Notes: generated from the sequence alone by a model not told the origin. Numbered from the stretch's first letter, positions 10,732-21,699 are shown. The stretch: DNA of 64,000 nt from Dendrolimus kikuchii (GCA_019925095.2 CM034392.1:28033887-28097886), one strand, 5' to 3'. Made by a program: numbers and translations.

Positions 10732-10923
10732 ATATGTATGATATGTATTATGGAATTTACGATTTTTTTGTGCTAAGCAAATATAATAATGTCTCGAAAG
10801 CCATATAGTCCCTGTTGTATTGCCATTATCAATTGATTGTATAAAAGTATGTTGCCATTTTATTCTTGTGCCTGTTTGATTGGCACCGTTTTGGCGGCTG
10901 AGTACTAGAGGCCCAATGAACTT

Positions 10924-11324
10924 GGTCGAGATGCGAGCACTGCGCAAAATCTGCGGAGTGACGCTCGCGGACCGCGTTCGTAATACCGAAGTAAGAAAGA
11001 GAGTGTCGGGGTGAAAGTAAGGAAAGGAATGCTCCGGTGGTTCGGGCATGTGGAAAGAATGCATGATGAAAGAATGACTAAACAGATATACAATGCACAA
11101 GTGGATGGATGCAGAAGTCGTGGAAAACCACGACACACCTTCCATGATCAAATTGATCGTGTACTAGCAGAAGGTGATGTCAGGAGCCTTAAGAACAGGC
11201 GAGCGTGCATGACAAGAGCTATGAATGTCAAAGAAGCAAGTGAGGTGTGTAGCCTGAATAGCGCTCTGTTGTACGTGCCTACCCCGCAAGGGAACTAACT
11301 GGCGTGAAGTTATGTATGTATGTT
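10924..11324 (+). mobile_element. RTE-B LINE 3' end
   Basis: Begins at the VEMRALRKICGV codons and ends at the (ATGT)n tail. GGAACTAACTGG carries a small local duplication. No clear target-site duplication. Confidence 0.85.
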
Positions 11325-11651
11325 ATTAATATGTGCTGGTAATAGAGAGCAGTGACAGCCCTGGAGGTGGGCCGCTGCAAGCTACAAGTCGCGGCCCGCA
11401 CGCCACAGGTGGGAGCGCCGCCCGGAGCGGCCTACCCCCGGCCGCACCCTTCGCGTCCATCATTACTATTTACGCATCGTGCTGTGGGGACAACTCCAAA
11501 TATTAAAGCCACGCACACCGTCTCCCTTAAGGCAGGAATTTGAACAATTGGGTGGACGATGAACGACCCGTTCGATAGCAAAATTACTTTTTCTGTCCGT
11601 ATACGTTTGTAAGGCTAAGGAATACACGCGGGGAAATTACAGAAGAATTTG
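11325..11651. other. Unassigned stretch with GC-rich patch
   Basis: About 11343-11460 is GC- and CpG-rich. I see no family match and no convincing coding signal. Confidence 0.35.
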
Positions 11652-11966
11652 TTTTTTTTTTATTGCAGGAGATTAGCAGACAGGCAGAGGGCCCACTTGA
11701 TGGAAAGCGGTTACCATCGCCTATGGACATTTGCAACAGCGAAGTTGCTACAAATGCGCTGCTGCTCTCTTAAGGGAGACTGGAACCTGGTCACCAATGC
11801 CGGAACACAACTCAAGGTTGTTAGGGCGACATACTTTAGACCAGGGGTGGTAGCCATCCAATCGGGCAAATACCCTACCACCTGGCTGTGTGTTGTTAAG
11901 TCGCCTATTACGACAGGCCGTCCGGCCGCAGGAAATTGTATTCTTTCTCCGTTCCTGTACCGATAA
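11652..11966 (-). mobile_element. Family A, full length
   Basis: Poly(T)/ATTGCAGGAG through CTACCACC..GGTGGTAG pairs to CCTGTACCGATAA. A short A-related 3' end follows. Confidence 0.9.
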
Positions 11967-11969
11967 TTA

Positions 11970-12047
11970 GGGATGATATGATCCATAAGGGACGGTAACC
12001 GCTTACCATCAGGTAAGTCGTCTGCCTGTACTCCAGCTATAAAAAAA
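11970..12047 (+). mobile_element. Diverged family A relative, 3' end
   Basis: CATAAGGGACGGTAACCGC..CATCAGGTAAG..GTACTCCAGCTATAAAAAAA. Lies tail-out next to the minus-strand copy at 11652-11966. Confidence 0.6.
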
Positions 12048-12130
12048 CACATGTATCAATTCGGACAAAACCCGCATGAAAAATTAATTGCTTTCTGTAT
12101 TAATTACCTACTCTTAAAACATAATATTAA

Positions 12131-12295
12131 GGCCAGCCGTACACCAGCAGATTTTACTTACATAAGACTTTAAGGCACTACGATGTAACAATTCCGGAAT
12201 TAGCTATGAAAGGGTGAGTCAGGTATTTAACTATCCCAGTGCGAACTTAGCTATAAGGTCTTACGCAAGTAAAACTTACTAGTGAATGGACGACC
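12131..12295. mobile_element. Harbinger-like MITE (TAA duplication)
   Basis: 165 bp with imperfect inverted ends of about 40 bp. The left arm begins GGCCAGCCGTACACCAGCAG; the right arm, reversed, begins GGTCGTCCATTCACTAGTAA. Both then read TTTTACTTRCRTAAGACYTTA. Flanked by TAA at 12128-12130 and 12296-12298. TWA duplications are characteristic of PIF/Harbinger elements. No transposase. Confidence 0.7.
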
Positions 12296-12299
12296 TAAA

Positions 12300-12508
12300 T
12301 CTTAATATATATAAATTACGTGTCACGTTGTTTGTCCGCGATGGACTCCTAAACTACTTGACCGATTTTAATCAAATTTGCACACTGCGTGCAGTTTGAT
12401 CCGACTTGAAAGATAGGATAACTTACATTTGGACCCGGTAGGTGGCGCTGGAATCGGGTTCTAAATTTTATTTCTTCAGGGCAGAACAACGTCTGCCGGG
12501 ACAGCTAG
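12300..12508 (+). mobile_element. Helitron-1, complete non-autonomous
   Basis: 209 bp starting TC (TCTTAATATATATAAATTAC) and ending CGGGACAGCTAG, inserted between A (12299) and T (12509) without duplication: the textbook Helitron signature. The same family is at 39801-40321 and 61670-62226. No Rep/helicase. Confidence 0.8.
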
Positions 12509-13368
12509 TATAAATATAAAAATCATAAACAATAATTTGCATATCTGTATAATGCCTACGTAAAACTAAAAATAATTTAACATAGACTTATGTAGAGACA
12601 CAAAAGCACAAAATTAAATGGACTAAGGACAGATAACAAACTAACATTATAAACATAGTCGTAAACTAAAATAAATTAAGTTTAATTATCAATTAACAAA
12701 GAAATAATATCAAAATGTGTATAAATAATACAAAAATAATATAAACTAGCGTCTAAGTAAAGTTCAACAAATTTTAATAAAAGTTAACAAATGACCCTAG
12801 TGTGTAGAGTTTACAATAGTATAAGTTGCTATGACAATTAATAAACATTGTTAAGCAATTCTAAACTCCAACGGTCATTATTCACATAAATGTAAATGCG
12901 AACTCATTTAAACACAGAACCAAAAATCCAAAGACATTTCCTACAACTTCTTGGCTGCCAAAAAAAAACTTAGTTAAATGAAATTAATAAACAAGTTAAT
13001 CATATTTAGATTTAAATTAGCCGACCTTGTTTTGTAATATTGCAAATAGCTACCGTATCTACATTTATATCACAGTAGGAAATGTTAGGAATTCTCTATT
13101 CATCGCGTTATTTTACGAATGAGGTTTGGAATGGCATCTAACACGCTGCAGAAACCGGTTCCATCTTCAACTTGACTAATTGAAGGCAGTTGTAGAAACT
13201 GTACGCTTCTTCCGATATTATCTTATATGAGCCGACTGGTTTGAAAATAGGATAATACTAGTCGATTAGGATAATGAATAAGTCGGCTAAAAAGACAACA
13301 ACACCTCCATTTGAGCCAGGGCTTATTTTTTTGCATAGCACTTGAAACCATAATCATTATATTAATAC
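12509..13368. other. Unassigned AT-rich stretch
   Basis: Very AT-rich, many short A/T runs. No gene or repeat family recognised. Confidence 0.4.
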
Positions 13369-13369
13369 G

Positions 13370-13500
13370 TGAAGCAAAAACTTTGTACCCATTTTTACGA
13401 AAATTGCGCAGACGGAGGAGTATGAAATTTCGCACACTTATAGTTTATATAGAGAAGGAGTATAGAATGCTAATATATATTTCAAATTATGCATAAAAAA
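13370..13500 (+). repeat. Helitron-3 internal fragment
   Basis: Reverse complement of the block at about 18850-18985 (AATACGTGAAGCAAAAACTT, GTGCGAAATTTC reversed, ATGCATAA). Ends are lost. A (TA)n tract of about 25 bp follows at 13509-13533. Confidence 0.6.
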
Positions 13501-13653
13501 ATACATATTATATATATATATATATATATATATGTTACAGTCATAGTGATTAAATAGCTATTATACATAATGACTGGTCATAATATATAATAGCAAAATT
13601 GACTAGACAATCTGATAAATTAATCACTTTATCCGGATATTATTCATAATATT

Positions 13654-13900
13654 TTATCCGTGCAGGAACGGAGAAAGAATACAATTTCCTGCGGCCCGGC
13701 GGCCTGTCGTAAGAGGCGACTAAACAACCCAAAGCTAGGTGGTAGAGTAGGTGACCAGGTTCCAGTCTCCTTTAAGAGAGCAGCAGCGCATTTGTAGCAC
13801 CTTTGGTGTTGCAAAAGTCTATAGGCGATGGTAACCGCTTTCCACCAAGTGGGCCGTCTGCCTGTCTGCTGAACTCCTGCAATAAAAAAATTAAAAAAAA
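13654..13900 (+). mobile_element. Family A with central deletion
   Basis: Fixed 5' end and poly(A) present; the GCATTTGCCCGACTGG..CGGCATTAG centre is missing (GGTGGTAGAGTAGGTGACC). Confidence 0.85.
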
Positions 13901-14364
13901 TAGCGGGTCAAAGTTAGCCAAAGTAATAAATACGTCCTTACTGACTTGCTACCCCTCCCGCTCTTCATTCCGCTTGTAAGAATAAATAATAATTATGACA
14001 CAGTTAATTCATGTCAGTTAATTAAAAAATATTTTAATATTGTAGTCTTTAAAAAGTGATACCAAATACTTGTATTGATCTCTGTGGTTTTTTTTAAACT
14101 TTGTTTTATGGCTAGTGAGCTGTAAATTTACTTTATAAATTAAAGTTAAATAAGTTTATAACAATGTTAATTAACGTAGAATTATTACATACGATAATGA
14201 TATTTTAATTCTTAGGCAAATTGAAATATAATTTTGTAATCTTTACCTATACCTACTTGTTTTATTACGTTATCCAAGTCTTCGAAGATGTTATATAAAA
14301 TTGCTAGTTAATGTGATTAATTCTGTGTCAATTATCACTTTATCTAAATTGAGTAGACATTATA
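13901..14364. other. Unassigned AT-rich stretch
   Basis: No gene or known repeat recognised. Confidence 0.4.
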
Positions 14365-14667
14365 ACACGCAACAAAAATTACTGTAAAATCACATGATAT
14401 TTAAATATAAGCATATTTGAAGCCAGAGGGTGCTTCATTTAAGACTTCTTACTGCTTCAAGGCTTATACGTACTAAAACACATATAAAAATCTGACTAAG
14501 TAATGTTTAGCCATCTCTTCACTAATAAACTCTTCAGTTCCTAATAAATGTTTTATCTCTTTTTCATTTATAAACTTGAATTGGCTATTGCTTATCTAAG
14601 AGGTTGTAAAAATAATCTATTAACGAATGAAAAACAGCAAACATTGTTGTCAAAATTACGATTTTTG
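14365..14667. repeat. Dispersed repeat J, copy 2
   Basis: Same orientation as 243-566. It continues past ATTACGATTTT into TGAATCTGTACC, whereas copy 1 is interrupted there by family A. Confidence 0.75.
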
Positions 14668-14733
14668 AATCTGTACCTGACCTTTTAGCAGTCTTGGCGA
14701 TTGCTTAAACTAGGTCTTGGAGTTGGTTGATTA

Positions 14734-14817
14734 TGACAGGTATTTAAGCATTACTCTCCAGCGAGAGGCGTTTATAAGTAAGACCAGAAGTGGCTAAGTA
14801 ATGCTTAAAACCTGTCA
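14734..14817. repeat. Short inverted-repeat element
   Basis: Arms TGACAGGTATTTAAGCATTA and its near-perfect complement ending CCTGTCA enclose about 40 bp. Small MITE or hairpin; no clear duplication. Confidence 0.5.
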
Positions 14818-15229
14818 AAATTAAACGATTTTATTTATTTTATTTTATTTTGGTCAAGGAACCATGAAAACCATTAAATCGTAAATACCCTATATCCCAA
14901 ATCATCCCTAATGAATATGTTCAACATAATTTACATTGAATTTTAAAGCTTCCATAACTATGATTTTTTCAGAATTTTCGAACTACATTCTCGAAATTTT
15001 ATACACTACCGGAAGAATTATATTTCTATGGGCGTGAAGAAGGATTTTTTTACTCCCTCCGACTTCTTCTTTTTGTACTTCTTTTTTAACTTGCTTTAAG
15101 ATTATATAGTTTTTTATAACTTTCTTAAATTTTTTCAAATATAAATTTATATTGTATTACTTACATTTGTATTGTACTTTTTTGATAATTATGTTTTACT
15201 ATTATCTCCTATTTTTACTACAACAAATA
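14818..15229. other. Unassigned AT-rich stretch
   Basis: T-rich sequence without recognised features. Confidence 0.4.
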
Positions 15230-15376
15230 TTTAATATTTTCTTAAGTTTTCGCGACATGTATACATACATAATAAAACTACGTTTTGACGGTTTTAAGTT
15301 TTAAGTGGCGGAAACGTCGGAATAACAAAAATCAAATAAATTACCGCGCTTAAAACCGTTAAAACGTAGTTTTATT
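15230..15376. repeat. Repeat L, fold-back copy
   Basis: Starts TTTTCTTAAGTTTTCGCGAC then ATAATAAAACTACG. The 28-bp block 15271-15298 is repeated inverted at 15349-15376. Between them lies GTGGCGGAAACGTCGG, in the orientation opposite to the copy at 43185. Possibly the end of a Penelope-like element, which often has inverted partial copies; this is a weak inference. Confidence 0.55.
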
Positions 15377-15389
15377 AAAAAAAATATTT

Positions 15390-16020
15390 GATGCTGGAGC
15401 AAGTGAGTGAGTTTGTATATCTTGGATGTGCTTTTAGCAGGGATGAAAGGTACACCGCTGATATAGAAAGAAAAGTGAATTTGGGGAATAGTGTGAATGG
15501 AGCGTTAGGTAAACTTCTAGGCGCTAAGAACCTCAGCCAGAAGGCCCAGCTCGCCATACACAAGGCGGTGCTGGTACCTACGCTCACGTATGGAAGCGAG
15601 AGTTGGGTATGGAAGAAAGAGCATGAAAGTAGAGTAAACGCGGTGGAGATGCGAGCACTGCGCAAAATCTGCGGAGTGACGCTCGCGGACCGCGTTCGTA
15701 ATACAGAAGTAAGAAAGAGAGTTGGTCTGAAAGAGAGTGTCGGGTTGAAGGTAACGAAAAAATGACTAAACAGACATACAATGCAAAAGTGCATGGATGC
15801 AGAAGTCGTGGAACGCCACGACACACACCTTCCATGATCAAATTAATCGTGTACTAGCAGAAAGTGATGTCAGGAGCCTTAAGAACAGACGAGCGTGCAT
15901 GACAAGAGTTATGAATGTTAAAGAAGCAATTGAGGTGTGTAAGAATAAGCCTAAATGGCGCTCTGTTGTTCGTGCCTACCCCGCAAGGGAACTGGCGGGA
16001 AGTTATGTATGTATGTATAT
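15390..16020 (+). mobile_element. RTE-B LINE 3' end, long copy with 8-bp duplication
   Basis: Encodes MLEQVSEFVYLGCAFSRD, then GALGKLLGAKNLSQKAQ, then LTYGSESWVWKKEHESRVN and the ARELAG end. A deletion near 15755 removes the RKGMLRWFGHVER segment and breaks the frame. Flanked by AAATATTT at 15382-15389 and 16021-16028. Confidence 0.85.
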
Positions 16021-16159
16021 AAATATTTAGTAATCTACTGACATATCTCTTATTATATCTAGTATACTTACGAGATTTGTTTAGTCTAATAACATTCTAT
16101 CTTACTGTGAGGACGGATCAAACAAACATCCAAGTTAACTTACTTTCACATCTATAAAT

Positions 16160-16945
16160 ATCTGCATTATATTGATTTTGTCGTCTTTGCAGAGACGTTG
16201 GAGGGACTTACCGACATGCTGAACAGCCTGAATGAATCCTCCCGACGGGTCGGTCTCGGCATGAATTTGGACAAGACGAAAGTCATGTTCAACGAACATG
16301 TCATGCCGAGACCGGTAAACGTCGATGGTTCCCCTCTTGAGGTTGTGTAGGAATATGTATATCTTGGACAAAAATCCAGGTAGGCAAACACGGCCTCGAG
16401 AGGGAAGCCAATAGGAGGATCCAGTTAGGTTGGGCAGCATTCGGTAATCTTCGACATGTCTTCTCGTCGACCATTCCGCAATGCTTGAAGACGAAAGTCT
16501 TCGAGCAGTGCGTCCTACCCATCATGACATATGGTGCCGAGACATGGACACTGACAGCGGGACTGGTCCACAAATTCAAAGTCGCTCAACGGGCTATGGA
16601 GCGAGCTATGTTAGGTGTTTCTCTTATGGATAAAATCAGAAATGAGGACATCCGTAAGAGAACGAAGGTAACTGACATAGCTCGCAAAATTAGCAAGGTG
16701 AAGTGGCAGTGGGCCGGTCACGTCTGTCGCAGGACCGACGGCCGATGGAGCAAACGAGTCCTGGAGTGGAGACCACGTCTCGGCAAACGTAGCGTAGGAC
16801 GCCCTCCAGCCCGGTGGTCTGACGACCTGCGCAAGATCGCCGGCAGGGGCTGGATGAGGAAGACGGGAGACCGGGATATGTGGCGCGTACTTGGGGAGGC
16901 CTACGTCCAGCAGTGGACTGAGAGTGGCTGAAGAAGAAGATTGAT
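16160..16945 (+). pseudogene. LINE-D, RTE-like reverse transcriptase C-terminal half
   Basis: Starts inside the RT domain: VVFAETLEGLTDMLNSLNES and GLGMNLDKTKVMF follow a degenerate YIDF where a YADD active-site box is expected. There is an in-frame TAG at 16348-16350 and a frameshift just after, at about 16369-16380. From about 16380 the frame is open to 16931: LEREANRRIQLGWAAFG, MTYGAETWTLTAGLVHKF, QWAGHVCRRTDGRW, then GEAYVQQWTESG and stop. A (GAA)n-like tail follows. The pattern is that of RTE-type LINE polyproteins. A second copy is at 38889-39440. Non-functional: it has lost the N-terminus, endonuclease and intact catalytic box. Confidence 0.8.
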
Positions 16946-17224
16946 TTTGTGTGGATGTCGTCGGCGTAATTAGGGAGCAAAACTAGATTTAGAACTAAGT
17001 TTATAAATTAACAAAACCGCGTCACAAAAATTTTCGTGGCTGTTTCTTGTTTAATAACAATACTTAGCATAAATAACCGCTTAATTCAAATGAGCTTGTG
17101 GCTGGAATTTCATCAGCGAGATCATGTTTGAGTTTCCTTCCCATTAGCCAGCGATGTCGAATGGTGAGAGAATCGTTTCGAACAGCTTGCAACGTGATAC
17201 CGCATAGTTTATTTAATAATAATA
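16946..17224. other. Unassigned stretch
   Basis: No feature recognised apart from (AAT)n just before the hairpin. Confidence 0.4.
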
Positions 17225-17266
17225 ATTTCCCATTAACGTCCCACTGCTGGGACGTTAATGGGAAAT
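17225..17266. repeat. Perfect 19-bp stem hairpin
   Basis: Arms 17225-17243 and 17248-17266 are exact complements around a CTGC loop. Each arm resembles the 3' tail of SINE-C type elements (CCCAGCAGTGGGAC), so it may be a fold-back of a SINE tail. Confidence 0.8.
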
Positions 17267-17289
17267 ATAATAGTATATCCGCCCCCTTT

Positions 17290-17562
17290 TTTTTTATTTT
17301 TTTTTATTGCGGGAGTTCAGCAGACAGGCAGACAGCCCACTCGATGGAAAGAGGTTACCAGCGCGTATGGACATTTGCAACACCAAAGGTGCTACAAGTG
17401 CGCTGCTGCTCTCTTAAGGGAGACTGGAACCTGATCACTAATGCCGGAACACAACTCAAAGCTGTTATGGCGGCATACTCTAGACCAGGGGTGGTAGCCA
17501 TCCAGTCGGGAAAATACCCTACCACCTGGCTGTGGGTTGTTTGTCGACTCTTACCGCAGGAA
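17290..17562 (-). mobile_element. Family A, nearly complete
   Basis: Poly(T)/ATTGCGGGAG to the TGTGGGTTGTTTGTCG block and a shortened CCGCAGGA end. Confidence 0.85.
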
Positions 17563-18038
17563 GATGTTCCGCTTTCATCACGATGTTTAACTTCATCATT
17601 ATTAGATGATAATCATAAGTATATGCACAGACAAAAAAGTACCTAAGAGCTGCTTAATTATTCTTAACGGATTTAAGCGTGGCATTTTGATTGGTTTAAA
17701 TTTAGACGTTTCGGCCACTTTTCAGTAGCCGTGATCACGGAAGACTTATAAAAAGGATACTCGTTGGATGCTCGCCAGCCCAGATCTGAAGATGCGTCAT
17801 TTGAACACTAGTATGTATGCTACTACACGGTTAATTTGACTAACCTTCGTTCAACGCTATTAAACCATGCATAATAAGGTTTCGAAGACGTGCATTTGAT
17901 TAGCAAGAATCCATTCATAGCGGTGTATATGTTTAATCGTACATAATTACGATGTAAATGTGTAACATCATCACTACCTGTGCCCGAGGCATGACCCAGC
18001 TTTGTATTAAGGCCAATTTAATTGTTTAAGTTACATAT
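17563..18038. other. Mostly unassigned; contains a repeat L fragment
   Basis: About 17706-17750 matches repeat L (GACGTTTCGGCCACTTTTCA, GTGATCACGGAAGAC). The rest is not recognised. Confidence 0.4.
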
Positions 18039-18492
18039 TGTTACATGCCGACAAAAGTGAATGCACACCTGCCTGACATAAAGCACAGCTTATTACCTTC
18101 CCGCATTTGGACTTCTTTTGTTTACTTAGAAAAACAATCTATTGTGTATTGTACTCGTTTATGGCCGTTCGCAGGCATAATTACGCAGGTGTGCAGATTA
18201 TGTTTTCTGGGAATTGCGCCGACGCTTGCCAGGTAGAGATATGGTGTCGGTGCATTATAAAGCAATGGCCCAATGCAGAGAGGGGCAGTCAAGCAATGAT
18301 TACGATACGAGCAAGACGTGTGTACATTCAATGAGCTATATAATGACGGACCTTGCGCGTGTTATTGAATCGTGCAGTTTGTGCTGGTTGTGTCCAGTTA
18401 TATTAGTACCTGTGCTATACGTGTTTGTATAGTTCTAACAAATTCTATAGTAATTCCAACGGCATTTTAATTCGAGTCCCGCGCTCGTAATA
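18039..18492 (+). mobile_element. Solo LTR-M, decayed
   Basis: Begins TGTTACATGCCGACAAAAG and ends near CGCTCGTAATA, aligning along its length with the LTR at 19106-19614. No internal retroviral genes are adjacent. Confidence 0.65.
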
Positions 18493-18633
18493 ATATAATA
18501 GAATGCAGTAAAAGAAAACTTAACTTATTTTTATTATATTCTACCCGTAGTCCGCGTAGATCACCGTCTCCTATGGGTAAGGTGCCCAGAAGGCTGGCTA
18601 CGTTTCCTCGGTGAATTGTTTAAATTATACTAA
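18493..18633. other. Fragment related to the 41.5-kb hairpin block
   Basis: GTGCCCAGAAGGCTGGCTACG..TTCCTCGGTG resembles the left half of the structured block at 41542-41604. Confidence 0.35.
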
Positions 18634-19105
18634 CTAGTGGGCGCCCAGTGGTCTAAATTCGATCATAGTTAATTTAAATTATAAGTTTAAACATTATTAA
18701 GGTTCTGTTGTCAAAGACTATACTTCTATAATCACAGATTTCGCCAAGGCTGCTCTGTTAATTTGACTTTAACAATAAACAAAAGAGTATATATGCGTGT
18801 GTGTGTCAAATACATGGTAGTGTATGTAATACTTTTTTTTATTGATTTAATGTATTTTTATGCATAATTTAAAAAAATTAGCATTCTGCACTGCTCTATA
18901 TAAACTATAAGTGTGCGAAATTTCATACTCCTCCGTCCGTGCAATTTTCGTAAAAAGGGGTACAAAGTTTTTGCTTCACGTATTACTAATAAACAATTTA
19001 TATATTATGTATAACTACTATAAAGTTTCCTCAAAATCCGTTCAGTAATTTTTGCATGAATGAGTATCTAACATCAATCGTCACATACTTTCTTGTTTAT
19101 AATAT
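18634..19105 (-). mobile_element. Helitron-3, interrupted by LTR-M
   Basis: Begins with CTAG after an A (reverse-complement 3' end), then a hairpin-type GTGGTC..ATTCGATCAT. Body shared with 59495. The 5' terminal side (TTTGCATGAATGAG..TTTATAATAT) is broken by the LTR at 19106 and may resume at 19615-19620. Confidence 0.6.
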
Positions 19106-19614
19106 TGTTACAACTCAGGTCCCGACAAAAACAAAATCCACCTGCATATCTGAAACAAAACAAATTTTATTACCTGCCGGCATTTAAACTAATTGTAACT
19201 CTGTTATGATCGTCCTCTTTTGTTTACTTTGTGTTTACAATTTGCGATTAGAAAACAGCCCATTGTTTTATTATACTCTTTTATGGCAGTTTTCGGCCGA
19301 GTCATTAGCCAGGTGTGGCGGATTAACTCGATTTAGATACGAAGACATTGCATTTGTGCAGTATAAAACAATGACCCGATGGAGGGGGCGGCAGTCGAGC
19401 GAGAACCACGAGCGAAGCAAGACGTGTGTACTACTATCGGGAATCTAATAAGCGACGGACTTTGCGCGTTTTATTCAATTACGAGCTTCTGCATTACGAT
19501 TGGACTTGTTGTGTTGGGTTATATTTGTACCTGTGCTATACGTGTTTGTATAGTTCTAATAAGCTCTATAGTAATTCTAACGGCATTTTAATTCGAGTCT
19601 CGCGACTCGTAACA
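19106..19614 (+). mobile_element. Solo LTR-M, complete
   Basis: 509 bp beginning TGTTACAACTC and ending CTCGTAACA, with the short inverted ends TGTTAC/GTAACA expected of an LTR. Flanked by ATAT at 19102-19105 and 19615-19618. Other copies: 18039, 24268, 35455, 48712. No gag or pol next to it, so it is a solo LTR. Gypsy-like 4-bp duplication; superfamily not proven. Confidence 0.7.
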
Positions 19615-19844
19615 ATATGAAAGCGCCAAAACATCCTCTAACCTAAAAAGAGGAAAGACTGCTCTGATACAAAATTATGGTGTTTGAAACAGTTTCCATT
19701 CTTTATTTATTTAATATGTGAAAAACAATAAAATTTGAGATCTAAAATCATCAATGTTGATAATGTAGTAAAGCTGAGACAAGCCGTCGGCCATCGGCTG
19801 TCGCGCGTCTCGCGTTAAGCTTAGAACACACCTTTATATACACA

Positions 19845-20539
19845 CTAGCTGTGCCCGCGACGTCGTCCGCGTGGAATTTGCTTTCGAAACCATCCGATTT
19901 TGAAACATTGTTCATTGGTGCTCCGTTACTATTGGTCTTAGCGTGATGATATATAGCCTATAGCCTTCCTCGATAAATGGGCTATCCAACACTGAAAGAA
20001 TTTTTCAAATCAGACCAGTTGTTCCTGATATTAGCGCGTTCAATCAAACAATATTAGTATATTTGGCTACAACACTAATACTTACATTTTAATATCGCGA
20101 TATCTTTTGAAAGAAACGTCCGAATTGAATAATTCAAAAAGTTCTAGAATATGGAGTAATTTATTTTAATTGTTTAAAAAAATAAAAGAAAACACTTATT
20201 CTGAGATAACTACAATAGTTAGACATATGGTTACGCGATACTTTTTGTAGACAATTATATGTTCTGCAAAGTGGTAGTACATTGTTTTGTTCTATAATCA
20301 ATAGTTTTCGCAGCGCACGCCGTGTAAGGATTTTTTCGGGTAATTTTTTTACACCTTGGGTTACATTATTGGACTTTTAGTAAGGATCCCTAATTTTTTT
20401 GAAAATATTATATAGCCTATAGCCTTCCTCGATAAATGTACTATTCAACACTGAAAGAATTTTTTAAATCGGACCCGCGGTTCCTGAGATTAGCGCGTTT
20501 AAACAAACAAACTCTTCAGCTTTATAATATTAGTATAGA
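19845..20539 (-). mobile_element. Helitron-2, long copy
   Basis: CTAG at 19845-19848 after A; last bases GA at 20538-20539 before T. The CCTATAGCCTTCCTCGATAA block occurs twice (about 19969 and 20413), so an internal duplication or insertion (about 20060-20405) has enlarged it. That insert contains GTTTTCGCAGCGCACGCCGTG, seen in longer lepidopteran Helitron relatives. Confidence 0.65.
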
Positions 20540-20844
20540 TGATATTTATACTAAAACGCATAATGTATGTGTCTTCAGTAAAATCGCATGTGGTCATAGT
20601 TCTTCTGTTTATGCGCCAATAAATTTTTAGTACGTCTTGTCATTATTATAACTATAATAATATTACTATTTCCTCTTATTATGTCTTGTCTTTCTGATTA
20701 TGCACTGTTTGCTACAACCCCATTAATTCTTCGAAAAGTAATTGCATAATATACTTCTGTATAAAATTTATTTAAAACAAAGAGCTTGAGCTAGATTATT
20801 ATTCAATAAGAAATTAATTTTTTAGCTAGACGTGTTGCTGGGGA
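20540..20844. other. Unassigned AT-rich stretch
   Basis: No feature recognised. Confidence 0.4.
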
Positions 20845-20845
20845 G

Positions 20846-21112
20846 TTTTTTTATTGCAGGAGTTCAGCAGACAGGCAGACAGCCCTTGCAACACCAAAGG
20901 TGCTACAAATGCGCTGCTGCTCTCTTAAGGGAGACTGGAACCTGGTCACTAATGCCGGAACACAACTCAAGGCTGTTATGGCGACATACTTTAGACCCGG
21001 GGTGGTAGCCATACAATCCGGCAAATGCCCTACCACCTGGGGGTACCACTGAGGGTTGTTTAGTCGCCTCTTACGACAGGCCGCCCCAACGCAGGAAATT
21101 GTTCCTGCACGT
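20846..21112 (-). mobile_element. Family A with two deletions
   Basis: The GGCCCACTTGATGG..CGCCTATGG block is missing, and the CCACCTGG block is followed by an extra GGGTACCACTGAG. Both ends are present. Confidence 0.85.
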
Positions 21113-21135
21113 ATTCAGATATTGCTACATACTTA

Positions 21136-21350
21136 GGGCCACTTGCATAATGATCGCCTTTAAATAAAATTAGTTAATCATATTAAACTGCCTAAATACT
21201 TTTACACAAAACGTATTAACAGTTCTTTAAACATATTTAGCGGCAAATTTTTCGTTGTGCAAGACGCTAATTGTATTTAAGGGTGTTAAATACGTTTTGT
21301 GTTCCTTAAATAAATTTAAGCAACCTTATACAAGCGGCCCTTAGTGTACT
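21136..21350. mobile_element. Harbinger-like MITE (TTA duplication)
   Basis: 215 bp with inverted ends GGGCCACTTGCATAA and GGGCCGCTTGTATAA. Flanked by TTA at 21133-21135 and 21351-21353, consistent with PIF/Harbinger. No transposase. Confidence 0.7.
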
Positions 21351-21405
21351 TACTTACTCATTTTATTTATTTATTTTTACAATATGTCCCGTTATGTGTT
21401 ATAAA

Positions 21406-21630
21406 GTGGATGGATGCAGAAGTCGTGGGAGGCCACGACACACTTTCCATGATCAAATTGATCGTGTACTAGCAGAAGGTGATGCCAGGAGCCTTAAGAA
21501 CAGACGAGCTTGCATGACAAAAGTTATGAATGTCAAAGAGGCAAGTGAGGTGTGTAAGAATAAGCCTAAATGGCACTCTGTTGCTCGTGCCTACCCCGCA
21601 AGGGAACTGGCGTGAAGTTATGTATGCATG
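21406..21630 (+). mobile_element. RTE-B LINE 3' end with 13-bp duplication
   Basis: Encodes KVDGCRSRGRPRHTFHDQID to ARELA with an open frame, then the tail. Flanked by TATGTGTTATAAA at 21393-21405 and 21631-21643. Confidence 0.92.
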
Positions 21631-21699
21631 TATGTGTTATAAAAACCAAATAAATGTATTTTCCTTCTTTTTTTATAGCCAAAGTATGTATAAGTTGCT

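Noticed and set aside
13509..13533. (TA)n tract as a regulatory site
   Set aside because: Simple dinucleotide repeat with no associated gene.
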